Shown: in pieces, positions 62,810 to 64,000 of the stretch | Position numbering within the stretch: position 1 is the first letter of the stretch | Layout of the letters: each line of letters opens with the position of its first letter | NCBI GenBank assembly: GCA_035041965.1 | Contig: JAPYMA010000325.1 | Location: 1 to 64,000 of the forward strand | Length of the DNA: 64,000 bases | Reading direction: 5' to 3' | Source: Anisakis pegreffii | Taxonomy: Eukaryota > Nematoda > Chromadorea > Rhabditida > Anisakidae | Notes under the pieces: generated by a model | Databases searched by the model: none | What the model was told of the DNA's origin: nothing | The model's input: only the letters and a program-made list of their open reading frames with translations | Position numbers and translations under genes: made by a program

Positions 62810-64000
62810 CTACCATTCAAGTTCTGTGGGATATTCTCCACTGAGACACGCTGTGCAATAACCGTTCTCTCGATTACTACTGCCACGAACGGCACGTACT
62901 AAACCTTCAATACTCAAATACTGAATTGAATCTGCGCCCAACTGTGCGCAGATTTCATCAACAGTGAAATTGGCTGCCAAAAGCTCTTTTTTTGACGGTA
63001 TATTGATACCCATAAAACATGGATACTTCAATGGTGGTGAAGCGATTCGAAGATGTACCTGAAATGATGCATCACTTTGGAAGACCACTGAAATCCTCAA
63101 AAACTAGCATACATTAGTAGGAAATTATTCTTTATGAAATGAATTGTTCACGATGGCATCATACTTCACTATATTTAGCTCATGTGTCCATTAAACTAAA
63201 AGCACTGAGTTTGCGATCAGCACGAAAAATGGACCGACCATTCAACGACATTTTTGTAATTAAGCAAAAATATCGCTCAGACTGAGGCAGAATAAGGCCT
63301 GCTCGCGGCGAAAGAAGCTTTCTGAATGGCGAAGAACGCCCTTTCTCTGCTGCGCGATCTTCGTTTGGTATTGAATTTTATGCATCAATTGAACAAAGTC
63401 AGACCTCTTTTGCACCGTATGCCTTGAGCATGCGAACAATTTTTGCCATCGTATTTCCTCGAACGATCGAGTCATCGACCAATATGATCCTTTTACCGAT
63501 CACATTCTCGCTGATAACACCGAATTTCTTCAAAACCACTTTTTGTCTTAACTCGGTACTCGGCTGAATGAACGAACGACCCACGTAGCTATTTCGATGC
63601 AAAACTTGTTCATATCGTATACCGCTCTAGAATTCATTGCTTTCATATCCAGCCTCTTCTGCAGTTCAGTTCATAGAATGCACTAAGAAATTGGGACAAA
63701 CAAAAGATTCGTTATGCGTAAATGTTATAGACTTTGAAGAAGAATTTAAAAGCTCGAGTTCATCAACATTTGAACTGTGAAGTGTTTTCAACTGAAACTG
63801 TTACAAAGTATTAGATGAGCGTAATGATAGAATATCGCTACCTGTTTTGCGAAACCAATTGAGGCGGCTGATGCTGAGTCTGGTACGGTGCTAACCACAT
63901 CGGCTTCGATGTACGATTCATCGGCCAAGATACGACCGCATTCTTCGCGAACCGACTGAACCTGCCGACCTGCGAAATACGCCACGGAATATTGCATATT
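62810..64000 (-). CDS. PPAT: Amidophosphoribosyltransferase (PPAT), 3' part, cut by window edge
   Basis: Exons (minus): 64000-63842 (partial), 63626-63405 and 63058-62810, all phase 0. The enzyme makes phosphoribosylamine from PRPP and glutamine, the first step of purine synthesis. Motifs in order: ADVVSTVPDSASAASIGFA, the YVGRSFIQP block, the PRPP-binding loop IILVDDSIVRGNT, GAKE/VHLRIASPP across the last junction, KYPCFMGINIPSKKELLA and a C-terminal GENGYCTACLSGEYP-like segment (read here as RENGYCTACLSGEYP). The N-terminal glutaminase half lies outside the window. In the first visible exon the family's YFARPDS segment is shortened to YFAGRQVQSVREE. The frame is otherwise intact. Confidence 0.92.

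Noticed and set aside
1..64000. CRISPR arrays, prophage, bacterial operons or rRNA genes
   Set aside because: No regularly spaced direct repeats or rRNA-like sequence were seen, and the intron-rich gene structure is eukaryotic.

Overview
The window looks like nuclear DNA of a nematode. It is AT-rich, and genes are cut into short exons by GT-AG introns, mostly 50-700 nt, with acceptors of the TTTCAG type. Several recognisable genes are animal-specific (INTS14, BBS4, ASNSD1), and a small family of secreted two-Ig proteins resembles nematode ZIG proteins. I assembled the exon chains by hand from reading frame, splice signals and intron phase. Where I say phases agree, I checked codon completion across each junction. 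An intact-looking PPAT end (de novo purine synthesis) argues against a typical filarial worm, but the species cannot be fixed.

Layout. 1-8.7 kb: a large palindrome with about 3 kb arms and a 26-nt spacer carries two head-to-head ZIG-like genes. A third copy lies at 24.5-27.0 kb and a decayed fourth fragment at 28.8-29.0 kb. 8.8-12.8 kb (minus): ASNSD1-like gene, 11 exons. 13.5-17.1 kb (plus): INTS14-like gene, 13 exons, divergent from ASNSD1 across about 0.8 kb. 18.7-23.3 kb (plus): BBS4-like TPR gene, 11 exons. 29.8-32.2 kb (plus): aldo-keto reductase with one frameshift. 34.1-36.8 kb (plus): single-pass membrane protein whose ectodomain is built from three related units. 37.5-38.9 kb (minus): cation-diffusion-facilitator-like membrane protein that lacks the usual intramembrane metal ligands. 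38.93-39.01 kb: tRNA-His(GTG). 39.0-46.3 kb: gene-poor. 46.3-61.2 kb (plus): one long gene for a Pro/Ser/Asn-rich, possibly N-myristoylated protein, with a 7.3-kb first intron. 61.3-62.0 kb: a possible 94-residue membrane microprotein. 62.8-64.0 kb (minus): the 3' end of PPAT.

The genes do not form one pathway. Most are unrelated housekeeping or ciliary genes. Points for follow-up are the ZIG-like palindrome and its mosaic copies, the three-unit ectodomain protein, the ligand-less CDF protein, a BBS4 tail with a membrane-like segment, an ASNSD1 without its N-terminal cysteine, and two likely single-base indels.
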